Notes under the pieces: model-generated
Told to the model about the DNA's origin: nothing
The model's input: only the letters and a program-made list of their open reading frames with translations
Database searches by the model: none
NCBI GenBank assembly: GCA_002205965.3
Contig: NADL03000120.1
Location: 62,001 to 126,000, forward strand
Length of the DNA: 64,000 nucleotides
Direction of reading: 5' to 3'
Source of the DNA: Kappaphycus alvarezii
Taxonomy: Eukaryota > Rhodophyta > Florideophyceae > Gigartinales > Solieriaceae
Translations under genes and position numbers: made by a program
Shown here: in pieces, positions 54,695 to 64,000 of the stretch
How the letters are laid out: every line of letters begins with the position of its first letter
Numbering within the stretch: position 1 is the first letter of the stretch

Positions 54695-54729
54695 TATGGC
54701 AGCATCCCTTTGAGAAAGCACTCACTTGC

Positions 54730-55415
54730 CATCATAAGACACTGCTTTTCATTATAAAAAGAGTAGACGGCGTAAACAGGCTGGCTAAGTTGTCAGGCGC
54801 AAAGTATTTCATTAACTGGAGAAGACACGTAAGGGCTTACATTCATCGGGATGCTACTAACCTTTACGGACTCAATCATCTTCCTGTGTCACTTGTGTCA
54901 ACCGATGATGGAGGAAAAGTCGCAAGATGAAGAAGACAAGGGGATCAAGATAATTCGTACGCTTCCGGAACATTCCACACCCATCGGAACGTTATCAAGC
55001 AAGATGAGTTAGCAAAATGAGTCTTGAAGAACTTACCATGGCGATTCAAACGAAACTGTCAAGGTTTAAATTCGCGAAGGAAGCCAACATCCAAGTTCAA
55101 GTCCTCAAGGCAGCAGCCGCAAGCTCAAGTGGATCCGGGACATTTTTCGGAAGAGTTGAAAAGAAAAGAAAGGAAGACCGCATGTGTTGTGTGTGCGGGA
55201 AACAAGGAAATTTTGCGAGGGAGTGCTATCACCGTCAGGGTGGTCAAGGAAGATGTGAAAGAAGTATATCAAATCGAGGGCGCGGACGGGGTGGTCGTGG
55301 ACGAGGTCGAGGTAACTGCGCTTTCCATTGCCAACGGCGCAATGTGTTAAAGACACGCCAAAAGCTCACCTTAAGCACATCGGAAACAAAGGAATCAATC
55401 GTCAGAGCGATTTGA
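54730..55415 (+). pseudogene. Element C Gag
   Basis: The copia Gag start LAKLSGAKYFINWRRHVRAY is followed, after stops, by SLEELTMAIQTKLSRFKFAKE and a zinc knuckle (CCVCGKQGNFAREC, about 55185-55230) in which the His is Asn. An Arg/Gly-rich tail (RGRGRGGRGRGRG) follows. The Gag core is shortened compared with typical copia. Confidence 0.65.
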
Positions 55416-55439
55416 GTTCTGTCAAAGGCAAAATAAACA

Positions 55440-55770
55440 CCCGGAATCTACTCAAGGAAATTTTATGCGAGCTTTCCTGGCCAAGATAAAGTTTCGCGGT
55501 ACTATTGCCAATTAATGGGAATTGAATTCCGATGCGGTACTTGTGGATTCAGGGGGCTCCCATCATTTCTTTCACTCAAAGAAGTATTTTGCCGACTAGT
55601 AACCTTTGGAAACAATGGATTTGTAGGCGGCTAGTGACCTTTAAATCATCGTAGGAAAGGGTAAGATGATGATTTCTGTTGACGGAGCTATCAAAATTGA
55701 AACCTATCACGCACCTAATTTCACAACAGACATATTATCTGTTGACCAGCTCTCAAAGATTTTCAGTATC
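55440..55770 (+). pseudogene. Element C protease
   Basis: The active-site box VDSGGSHHFF (about 55543-55572; D-S-G retained) is in a short frame ending in TAG. A later block (YHAPNFTTDILSVDQLSK) matches the conserved protease C-terminal segment of copia elements. Confidence 0.65.
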
Positions 55771-55820
55771 CTCTATAAAATAAGCCTCTGGCTATTTATT
55801 TAAGTAGTACTTGCTTCTTA

Positions 55821-56265
55821 ATGCGGAAGAATTTTACTGAGGTCTTTTCGGGCATACATATAGGGAAAAATGGAATGGACAGTCTTGACTTTAAAGAATC
55901 CAGTAGTGATGCCCAAACAGCTTATGATATGGAAGAAGACTCATACTCCTTCTTTCGCAAGTCTATTGGTCGAACCGAAATGGATCTTTACTTGCCATGG
56001 TATCGCAGGACTGGTCATACTTCAATAGCCAGATACATGTTGTCATTAACTTTTGCTGACGAGCCGATGGTTCCGAAATGTGTTCTGATGGATTTGAGTT
56101 GCATTACTTGTGCACTTGCCAAGGCAAAGAGGGGACAAATCCAGTCAAGTCAGAAAAGGATATTTAATGCTCTAGAATTGGTCAATCTGGACATCTCCGT
56201 CAAGATGTCAACACAATCAATAGGCGAAAACAACTACACTATAGGACTTGTTGATGATTATACTT
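55821..56265 (+). pseudogene. Element C GAG-pre-integrase and integrase zinc region
   Basis: The 148-codon frame holds LPWYRRTGHTSIARYM (the H-x3-H region, first His replaced), MDLSCITCALAKAKRG (the C-x2-C) and LELVNLDISVKM (first catalytic Asp position). The rest of the integrase core (56266-57030) is present only as scattered pieces with stops. Confidence 0.6.
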
Positions 56266-57029
56266 AAGAACAAGGATCGCCTGTATACAGCGATCAAGCA
56301 TTACAAGATGAGGTCTGAAATCAAAACGGGCTTCAAACTACTCATTATTCTTTTGACCCAAGTAGGGGGGAACATCGTAACTGCCATCAAGCAGTTCTGA
56401 TTCTAAGACGCGATTCTTCAGGAGTACGTGCTCCTGAAAGCAGTGGAATTGCGGAATTATTCATGCAAGCTTTGGGGATGCGTGCAAGGGTATTCCTGTT
56501 TTCCTCAAAACTTGGAGAAAACATATGCGCGGAGGGAATGCATCACGGAAACTAGCTTCGAGATCGTCTGCCGTCAGATAAACGCAAGGGGAAAATACAG
56601 TTTTTGTGTTGGTATACCAGCACCATAATTGACTTCAGAAACCTACCGGAGCTCGTTCAATATTATTTTGCTTTTCTGTATCAACAGGATACTCGTAAGA
56701 ACTAGAAATTGTCGAAACGATCGATTTATGGCCAGTTTGTAGGACTAGACTAGACAGCGAGGAAACTTTGTGCGGAGTTGGCATTCCAGAGACGAACAAA
56801 ATCCTTTGACTTCGACGAGAAAACTTCTTTCCCTGCATTAGAGAGAAGCTACCGAATTTTTCTAACCTTCATGATGGCGTTTCGCGACAAAAAGAACTGT
56901 AAAATGGGCAAAATATTGCTGTTAACGCAGAAGAAATGTTGTTTTACGCCTTTCACGCCTTTCAGGTTGTTATTTAGTTCACAGGAGCGATCGCCAAAGA
57001 AAATCACAAAGACGATCTTTTAAATTAAA

Positions 57030-57690
57030 TATTTCATCAGGCCATCAAGTCTGCAAAATGGCAGGAGGAAATTGATCGTGAATACAAGTCTATTCAACGT
57101 CGCATGACATGTAACTATATTTTCGGCACTCCAGATATTTATCCTGTACCGATTACATGGGTCTCTCGGATAAAGTCTCTTGATACTGAGGCAATGAACC
57201 TTCTGAACATAGCACGGTTCGTAGCTCGCGGAGATCAGCAAAATACCGGAATATATTTTGATACAAAGGCCTCCATGCACCAGTGGCCTCTCAAGATGCA
57301 ATCAGAATGATATTGGCCATAGCTACATCTGAAGTAATAGTCGTCGAAGGTTGGTATGTGAGCAATACCTACCTACACGGAGATACACACATCCCAATAA
57401 TAATTAAGCAACCCAAAAAAGCTGCTAGACTTCAAGAAAATCCTGGTCATGTTTGTTTTTTGCAAAAAGTCAATGTAAGGTACGATGAAGTTGGAGAGAT
57501 TTGGGGATCTTCTTTACCCATGGTTTTGTTGAATTGTAAATTCTTCCAGTCAACCGTTGATTCGGGAGTTTTCTTCAAGAGGGTTGATAATCACTTCGTC
57601 TTGCTTTCAATTTTTTTCGACGACATAATGCTTGTGAGAGAGTCAATAGATTTCCTGAAATACACAAATGAGAAAATTTAAGAGCATTTT
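57030..57690 (+). pseudogene. Element C reverse transcriptase
   Basis: Pieces of copia RT appear in order: AKWQEEIDREYKSIQ, ITWVSRIKSLD, ARFVARGDQQ, then YVSNTYLHGDTHIPIIIKQP and HFVLLSIFFDDIMLV, the catalytic box with FFDD in place of YVDD. Frameshifts separate the pieces. Confidence 0.7.
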
Positions 57691-58534
57691 GGGATCATAT
57701 TCTTTGGAAAGATGAAAATTTTCATAGGCTGAGAAGTGTAGCAACATGAAAAGCGGAGCATTATTTCCTAGAAAAAGTACGCGGAGAAAATTATCAAGAG
57801 CCACGGACTTAGTGAAGCAAACGGATCCTGGGCGCCTTTGCTGACGGATGCAGATGTGGCGGCCATGAACAGTGAGGAAATTACGTCGAGAGATAGAGCT
57901 CACTCAAAATACCGCTCAACCATGGGAGATCATTTGTATCTTGCAGTCTGCATTCGTCCAGATGTTAAGTTTTCTGTTGCTTCTCTTGTAAAAAAAGTTC
58001 ATACCCCTACGGTACTTCAAATTAAGTACCTCAAGCTCCTGTGGAGATATGTTGTGGACACAAAAGGTTTGTCTATTGGCTAACATAGGTTACTGAATAA
58101 ATTACGGGACATCTTGTTACAGTTGTTTGCAGAAGCTGATTGGGGTGGGGATAAAGGAGACCGTAAGTCAACTACTGGGTACTCCGTTACTTTTGGCGGC
58201 TCTCCAGTTAGCTAGAAAAGCGAGAAGCAAACAATTGTTGCATGAAGCTCTGCGGAGGCAGAATATGTGGCTTCGCCACTTTTTTGCAAATAAGTTGACA
58301 CGAATTCAGAACTTATTCTTTGTTTATGAAATTAAAGGCTTTGGAAGTGACTACAGTTGTACCGACGACCGTCATACCTGTTGGAAATACGGATGATATC
58401 TCGATTGCGACGAACGACCAAATTGGTTAAAAGAACAGCACATCAGTGTGAAGCACTATAATGTTAGAGATCTGGTTCTACGAAAAGTCATCAAGTTGGA
58501 ATATATCCCAACCTTTCTTCAGGTTGCAGACATC
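57691..58534 (+). pseudogene. Element C RNase H, interrupted by element D
   Basis: YLAVCIRPDVKFSVASLVKK, FAEADWGGDKGDRKSTTGY (about 58130) and HYNVRDLVLRKVIKLEYIP follow in several frames. The sequence stops at GTTGCAGACATC (58523-58534). The next three codons of the motif, Leu-Thr-Lys, occur at 63201, beyond element D. Confidence 0.75.
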
Positions 58535-58877
58535 TGTGGATTGTTGTATGATGGAGGCTCAGTTGACCAAGACTTGTCTATGGCAATTGTAAGAAGGGAT
58601 TGAGTAAGTGATTGCATTTCATGGCGTATTTTCTGAATCATGGTTTTTATTCACAGCGTTAATTTCCTACAATGAAGTAAACACCATTACGAACAAACAC
58701 CATTCTCCGGTGTGTAACACACTTAGAGGACCAGATGAAAATCTAGATATGGATGGCTGAGTTAGCGTTAGCAGTCAGAAGTCAACCTATAGTTCTAACC
58801 TTTACTCAAGGGAAAAGTCAAAGCAAAAACAGAGTAAAGCGGAAAGCAGCCAGCCAATTTGAACAAAATTCGTGAAA
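58535..58877 (+). repeat. 5' LTR of element D
   Basis: Starts TGTGGATTGTTGTATG; ends TGAAA where the right copy has TGACA. Pairs with 62854-63195. Confidence 0.9.
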
Positions 58878-58891
58878 GGTTATGGGCCCAG
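58878..58891 (+). promoter_or_regulatory. Primer-binding site of element D (initiator tRNA-Met anticodon arm)
   Basis: GGTTATGGGCCCAG directly follows the 5' LTR. It is the exact complement of CTGGGCCCATAACC, the anticodon stem-loop of eukaryotic initiator tRNA-Met. This is the internal-tRNA primer site known from Drosophila copia, where a cleaved tRNA half primes reverse transcription, unlike the 3'-CCA priming of most LTR elements. Confidence 0.85.
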
Positions 58892-59005
58892 AACTGTTTG
58901 CCTAGCTCTGTAAACCCATTTTTCACTTTTCTCACCCCTGCCATTCCCCGCTCCTGATCGTGTTTGGTAACCGTCACCAAACTCAGTGTCCGGTAACTAC
59001 TTTTT

Positions 59006-59770
59006 GTGTTTTTAGTTCGTCTTGACTCAAGCGTTTGGACTAGAATATCAGAGCAAGAAAAGGTCCGTATCCATCCATTGGACGACAAGAGTGATTATTC
59101 ATCATGGATACTGACAGTAATGACCGCAATTAGCGCCAGGGGTTTGAAATCAGTATTCGCCACCAGTCCTGGAATCGTGCTTGAAGGTGCCTCCGAGTCT
59201 ACACGTGTTCAGACCATCACAGCAACCGCCGAGCAGATGGAGAAAGCGAGTAGTATCATTTTTGCTGCTCTTGGTGACCATGCTCTTCGAGAGGCTCGGG
59301 CAGTCATTGGTAATCCGTAAAAAAAGATGAAGAAACTGGATGCAAAATATGACTCCAAATCAACTGCCACCCGCATTTCCAAGATGGCCGAACTCGTGTC
59401 TCTTAAATACATATAAATATAAGGGACGACATATCTATGCATATCAATCAGCTCGTGGGACTGATAGAGCAGTTAAGGAGCATGGAAACCTCACTAGGAG
59501 ATTTACTGGCTATTGGTATTCTGGCTGCTTCAGTGGAAGTATCAGCTTTATAAACAGTGACTTCTGCCATCAGGACCCTTGGCTACAAGGATCTTTCGTG
59601 GAAAGACGTAAGCAGCAGGTTAATTGAAGAGGTACACTCCTTGAGTAATAGCGTCAATGGAAACAGAGCTGCAACTGCTACTGTAACTCCATGGCCGATT
59701 TGCTGCAAACTAGGTCGCACGTTGGACATGTGCTTTCTCAATCCTTTGAATCCCAACAACAGGCTGAATA
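59006..59770 (+). pseudogene. Element D Gag
   Basis: Copia Gag blocks: LDDKSDYSSWILTVMTAISARGL, MEKASSIIFAALGDHALREA, then in shifted frames KLDAKYDSKSTATRISKMAEL and IRTLGYKDLSWKDVSSRLIEE. A zinc-knuckle remnant (ICCKLGRTLDMCFLNP) follows near 59700 in which the His position is Arg. Confidence 0.75.
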
Positions 59771-59937
59771 TTACGCCATCAACTGTGACCAGTATTTTGG
59801 ATTCTAGCAAGCGTTTCAAATCCAGAAATGGTCTCAGTCGTCGTCGTGGAACAGGTCGCCGAAACTCGGATGATAAACCTTCCGCCGGACAAAGGGAGCG
59901 TGCAGCCATGGAACGTAGAGGTAATGAGAAAACCAGT

Positions 59938-60200
59938 ATTCAACCAGATAAAATGTTGTTGGACTTCGGGACTACATCTCATTTGACACCACTGTCAGAT
60001 CGAGTAGAGTCACAAGTCCCATGTGATTCTTCTACCAACCTTGCATATGCATCTTCTTTGCAGGCAACCTCAAAGGGAGTGTGCACCGTTCAATGGCTGA
60101 CTAAGTCGGGCAAATACAATGTCACCTCATCCGAGACGTTAGTTGCTCTCGATCTGGCAACAAGTCTTCTCTCCGTGTCCGCCCTTACCGTAAGAACATC
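59938..60200 (+). pseudogene. Element D protease, active site damaged
   Basis: LLDFGTTSHLTP stands where copia proteases have L-D-S-G-x-T-S-H: the Ser is Phe (TTC). Downstream, ALDLATSLLSVSALT matches the conserved last block. The frame is open (59557-60300), but the substitution would probably inactivate it. Confidence 0.75.
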
Positions 60201-60459
60201 TTTACCTTATTACTGCCAGGAAAGGCGCTTTTATTTGACCTGGAAGACGATTTCCGCCTCCTTGGCCAGGCCGAGCAAGACCAGAACGGGCTTTATTTGA
60301 TGGAAGAAGTGCAAGCCAAAGTACCGGTGCGCATCAGTAACAGTGAACGAAAGGCAGTTTTAGTCATGAGAGCTGTTGTCAAGACGTCTTTGCAACAGAG
60401 TGCAGAAAGACCATCATTAATTAGCCATACTGTTCCAGAATCTGAACCTGAGAAATATT

Positions 60460-60920
60460 CAAAGGAAGAAAGGCTCTGCAATATGCGCCTCGGACATATT
60501 ATACCTATTCTTGCAGTGCATAACCACACTTAAAAGAGACTCCTACCTCATGCAAATTGCCCAGATGTTGACTGTGATTCCTGTCCAAAGGGTAATTTTC
60601 GTCGTAATTTTCATGGCTTTCTCACATCAGCCAGGTGCATAAGTCGTTTGCAATGTGATACGAAAGGTAAGATCAATGTTGAATCAGAGAATTTTTACAG
60701 GTACTTCTTAACTGTTGTCAAAGAGTACAGCAGGTACACTTATGTCTGTCCAATGCAAACAAATGGAGAGCCTTCTGATGTTTTACTTCAGTTTATCAGA
60801 CGGTTTGAGAAGCAGTCAGGCCGCACCAAACATGTTAAGTTTATTGAGGAAACTTTTTCCTGGAATTTAGAGGATTGGACAAGATCACTACGGACCATTA
60901 CCGCAGGACGAGGACAATAG
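60460..60920 (+). pseudogene. Element D pre-integrase and truncated integrase
   Basis: RLCNMRLGHI matches the H-x3-H start (one His lost). After a C-x2-C region near 60580, the core begins with QCDTKGKINVES (first catalytic Asp) and YFLTVVKEYSRYTYVCPM. The text breaks off after FIRRFEKQSGR; the second Asp and the Glu are missing, so part of the core is deleted. Confidence 0.7.
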
Positions 60921-61274
60921 CAGCGATTCATCGTCACTAACAGATTCGTTGGACTCTTCAGCGGTGCCCGTTCATTTCACCAACGGGATCGGAACTGAAT
61001 TCCTATATGTTCAGCAAACCACAGAAACTGCTGTATTTCCGCCAGAAAGTGATGATATGGTGCATGTACCTGTCTTCCCTAGTCTAAAAAAGACTTCGGA
61101 TATAGGAATCATGAGAATGGCGAACAGCACGGCCAAATTTTTGCAACTGGCCAATCAGAGAAAGTAACTCCTGAAGATAAATCCTCTCCTGATTCCCCCC
61201 GGTACTCCCTTAGACCAAGGGCAGGTATCGACTACTCAGCCGTTGCACTGCCAGACTACATCAAAACTACTGAT

Positions 61275-61930
61275 GTGCCCTCTTTAAAGGAGGCCCTGGA
61301 AAGTCACGAACGTTCCAGATGGATGGAAGCAATTGAGGAAGAGTTTAAAACTCTATCTACGAATGGACCCTGGACAGTTGACAATCCTCCTACAAACTTT
61401 CTTCTATTACCCTTAGTGGTCATCCTTAAGCTGAAAAGGGACTCTCAAGTCCGCCCTGCTCGCTTCAAGGGTCGACTTGAGGCACGCGGCAACCTACAGT
61501 CAGACTTCGTTGATTACGCTGAACTTTGTGCGCCAGTGGCCTGCATTGAACTAGTCCGCGTGCTACTCTGCGTTGCAGCGTCCAAAAATTGGGCAATCCA
61601 TCAGGTAGACGTCAAGGGTGCATTCTTCCATGCATCCCTTTCGGAAACAGATAAAAGTTGGATCAAACTACCTCGAATTGAAGGTGTTCCATCTGCGAAT
61701 GGCCAGACTTTCAAGCTTTAGAATTCCCTTTATGGACTTCGAAAGGCCCCAAAATTGTGGTATTATCATTTCTCAAGAAGCATTCGTCGCGCTGGATTCC
61801 TTCGCTAGAGGTATACTGACTGCCTGTTAATTCATTCAGCACCGAGCCCCGTGTATATCGTCATGTATGTTGACGAACTCCTCATATTAGTTACTAAATC
61901 ATCATTTTATGGTGCAAAGGAGTAGCTGAA
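61275..61930 (+). pseudogene. Element D reverse transcriptase
   Basis: The 148-codon frame starts SLKEALESHERSRWMEAIEE and contains RFKGRLEARGN and HQVDVKGAFFHASL, all in family positions. A frameshift near 61720 follows, then IVMYVDELLILVTKS (about 61860), where the catalytic YVDD reads YVDE. Confidence 0.8.
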
Positions 61931-62179
61931 GTCGCTCTTTACATTAACTGACCTTGATTTCTGTTCATACTTCTTGGGTGTACAGATTTAGCGTAGTAGC
62001 AAGGGGCTGTTTCTGTCACAAACATCATATGCGAAACGACTCGTCGAGCTATAGGGAATTCACATTGCAAGCCCGTGAGATCCCCTCTTCCGCTCTCACG
62101 TCCTCTCTTATCAGAGAAGAAGTCATTATCGAATGTAGAGCAACGTGAAACGGAGGGGAAAATGTACCGCTCTTTACTC

Positions 62180-62806
62180 GCTTGATTACTTTATCTGTCT
62201 ACTAGAACCCGACCGGACATAGCTCTTGCCTTATCTATGCTTGGAAAGTTTCAATCTGATCCACAATTGATCATTGGCTTGCACTCAGGTGGAATTCGTT
62301 ATATATATCCGAAGCTACTGAATTTGGTATTTTCTTACCTCCGACGGATGGTCGTATCAACCGGCATGCGTGGTGTGATGCAGACTGGGCGCGAGATCAT
62401 TCCCATCGACGGTCGTGTGCAGCCTATCTTTAGCATATCAATCAAGGCCCAGTCATTTGGTCATCAAAGCTGCAATCCGCCACGGCTCAATCTACAGCTG
62501 AAGCTGCATTTTCTGCAATTTACGCTTTTTGCGGGAGCTCAGGTGTATCAGAGGTGTACCCATGGAAATTAATCATTTCCAGGCCTCTCTAGCCACGATT
62601 TATCAAGATAACCTCGGATCTATCAACTATGCTGAGCATATTAAGGGATTGCGAAAGGTAAAACATTTGGACATCAAGTACTTCTACGTTCGGGAGTCTG
62701 TCGAACTGAAACATGTGGTGGTTCGTTACATTCCGTCAGATCGGAACCGTGCAGACTCATTAACCAAAATATTAATTGGTGAAGTATTCGAGAACCACCG
62801 AACTTA
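62180..62806 (+). pseudogene. Element D RNase H
   Basis: RTRPDIALALSMLGKFQSDP, a damaged core (WCDADWARD-like in another frame, about 62370; SATAQSTAEAA-like about 62480), then VKHLDIKYFYVRESVE and SDRNRADSLTKIL, ending at TAG 62805-62807. These are the order and end motif typical of copia. Confidence 0.8.
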
Positions 62807-62853
62807 GATGTCCGATTGGTCCAAAAACCAGCTGCAGCGGCTCTCGAGGGGGG

Positions 62854-63195
62854 TGCGGATTGTTATATGGTGGAAGGCTCAGTTGACCAAGACTTTTCTT
62901 TGGCAATTGTAAGAAGAGATTGAGTAACTGATTGCATTTCATGGCGTATTTTCTGAATCATGGTTTTTATTCACAGCGTTAATTTCCTACAATGAAGTAC
63001 ACACCATTACGAACAAACACCATTCTCCGGTGTGTGATACACTTAGAGGACCAGATGAAAATCTATATATGGATGTCTGAGCTAGCTTTAGCAGTCAGAA
63101 GTCAACCTAGAGTTCTAACCAGTACTTAAGACAGGTCAAAGCGAAAACAAAGTAAAGAAGAAAGCAGCCAGCGAACATGAACAAAAACCCTGACA
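62854..63195 (+). repeat. 3' LTR of element D
   Basis: Starts TGCGGATTGTTATATGG after the purine tract GAGGGGGG; ends CCCTGACA before the target duplication. Confidence 0.9.
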
Positions 63196-63749
63196 ATATC
63201 CTTACCAAACCGGTTTATTGAAGAACGATTGAGAGGCAGTGCAGAAATTTAATTTTCACAAAAGGAAACTAGCCTCTTTGAGTAGTAGAGGTAACGAAAA
63301 TGCAATATGACAACGCCAAGTCCACTTTAGACAAAAGAAAACGTCTAACCGTTACAGCGAATTTCATACCCTTTCAGGCGGAAACTATTCGCGGTGCGGG
63401 GGATTATTAATTTTCAACCCTGCTCCTTCTGTCGGTGGTCAGTTCACTGGACCTGAATTAGCTTGTGCGGTCAGCCTTGCTGGTAAAACGGAGATGTTGC
63501 GTCGATATTAATATCAGATACTTTCTAAACTTAATTCATCAGATCCTGAAGCGGAAATCCGTTACAGTAATTCTTTAAAGATATTTACATGCTTTCTTAT
63601 AGCTTTATATGGCTTATGCAATATTTTTTTTGTTTTCGAATTTCCCGTGGAGGCCGGGCTCGATTCTGAACGAACAACATTGATGAAATAGATATTTTCT
63701 CTTTCCTTCGAAGAGTCGCTGAGAGGTGAGAGCTAGCACTGAGGCGAGG
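63196..63749 (+). other. Element C RNase H end and 3' untranslated region
   Basis: 63201 onward reads LTKPVY then TGA, resuming the element C frame. The remainder is non-coding up to the purine tract before the 3' LTR. Confidence 0.65.
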
Positions 63750-63981
63750 TGCCAGTAATCATTTCTGTACGGCGCTAGACGCTGGAGAATAATGGCCCAT
63801 GAGGGGTTGAGCCGGGTAGGGCTGAGAGACCAGTATTTACCTGCAGTAGGACAATAACTGTGGGTGAAGCTGTAAGGAGGAAGGACCGCAGAAGTTCCGA
63901 CGATCATGGAGGGTCAAAATAAAAGGAAGCGAGCGAATTCGCTGTAGATCACCCGATCAGGGTAGACACCGATCATCGTCA
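63750..63981 (+). repeat. 3' LTR of element C
   Basis: Pairs with 54454-54694; preceded by GAGGCGAGG. It ends 19 bases before the window edge. Confidence 0.7.
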
Positions 63982-64000
63982 CACTTTTTGCACATAAGAA

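Larger units (their letters stand above)
58535..63195 (+). mobile_element. Element D: copia retrotransposon nested in element C
   Basis: LTRs 58535-58877 and 62854-63195 are about 92% identical by eye. They are flanked by 5-bp repeats ACATC (58530-58534) and ATATC (63196-63200). A 14-base primer-binding site (GGTTATGGGCCCAG) abuts the 5' LTR and a purine tract (GAGGGGGG) abuts the 3' LTR. Gag, protease, a truncated integrase, RT and RNase H lie between, in copia order. Length is 4.66 kb. Stops, frameshifts and lost catalytic residues show it is dead. Confidence 0.9.
54454..63981 (+). mobile_element. Element C: old copia retrotransposon split by element D
   Basis: LTR-like repeats lie at 54454-54694 and 63750-63981 (start TGCCAG, end ATCATCGTCA). 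A purine tract (GAGGCGAGG) precedes the right one and TATGGCAGC follows the left one at the primer-site position. Gag, protease, integrase, RT and RNase H follow in copia order from 54730 to 58534. The RNase H end resumes at 63201 after the 4.66-kb element D. Without D the element is about 4.9 kb. LTR identity is only about 75-80% by eye, and coding parts carry stops and frameshifts: an old, dead copy. Confidence 0.8.

Noticed and set aside
58878-58891. A fragment of an initiator tRNA-Met gene
   Set aside because: It is only the complement of the anticodon arm and lies exactly at the LTR edge, where a primer-binding site belongs.

Overview
The window looks like nuclear DNA of a red alga, probably a florideophyte of the Chondrus type. 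The evidence is an intron-less vanadium-haloperoxidase-family gene with a secretory signal, very low gene density, and a background dominated by LTR/copia retrotransposons and lineage-specific decayed ORFs. No bacterial, phage, organellar or CRISPR features were seen. Only two genes look like intact host genes: the haloperoxidase homologue (27247-28719, minus) and a 259-residue protein with an N-terminal SUMO-interacting-type motif and a RIN13-like Cys cluster (53075-53854, minus).

Layout. 0-24 kb holds decayed ORFs, mostly minus-strand and often coiled-coil (3.2-6.6, 9.8-12.4, 13.8-14.5, 16.2-17.4, 18.2-19.1 and 21.6-21.8 kb). Many keep one reading frame for hundreds of codons, broken by in-frame stops. 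Between them lie satellite-like repeats: scattered GGTTRYRCAACC palindromes, a 58-bp tandem array and a CCTGG-rich block. Short pieces of a PD-(D/E)XK-like C-terminal domain, of the type carried by some non-LTR retroelements, occur at least eight times in both orientations between 9 and 35 kb. The longest is at 14437-15129.

24-42 kb holds the haloperoxidase, a compact degenerate copia-like element A (30158-33905, minus, LTRs about 90% identical), a 425-bp inverted repeat with arms about 98% identical (35861-37500), and tRNA-derived SINE-like copies (37.6-38.7 kb).

42.6-49.9 kb is copia-like element B (minus), bounded by about 555-bp direct repeats roughly 99% identical. Gag, protease, integrase, RT and RNase H are recognisable but frameshifted. 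An extra ORF with two U1/matrin-type C2H2 fingers lies between the 5' repeat and gag.

50-54.4 kb is GC-rich repetitive DNA, the RIN13-like gene and a cluster of GTAC palindromes. 54.45-63.98 kb is a nested pair. Old copia element C (plus strand) was interrupted inside its RNase H by copia element D (58535-63195), leaving a 5-bp target duplication with one mismatch. Element D carries a primer-binding site identical to the one classically used by Drosophila copia, complementary to the anticodon arm of initiator tRNA-Met. Element A carries a near match.

The coding content is mainly a record of transposition and decay. The items most worth follow-up are the haloperoxidase with its acid-base His replaced by Ser, the half-tRNA-primed copia elements, the stop-only pseudogenes, and the scattered palindromic motif.
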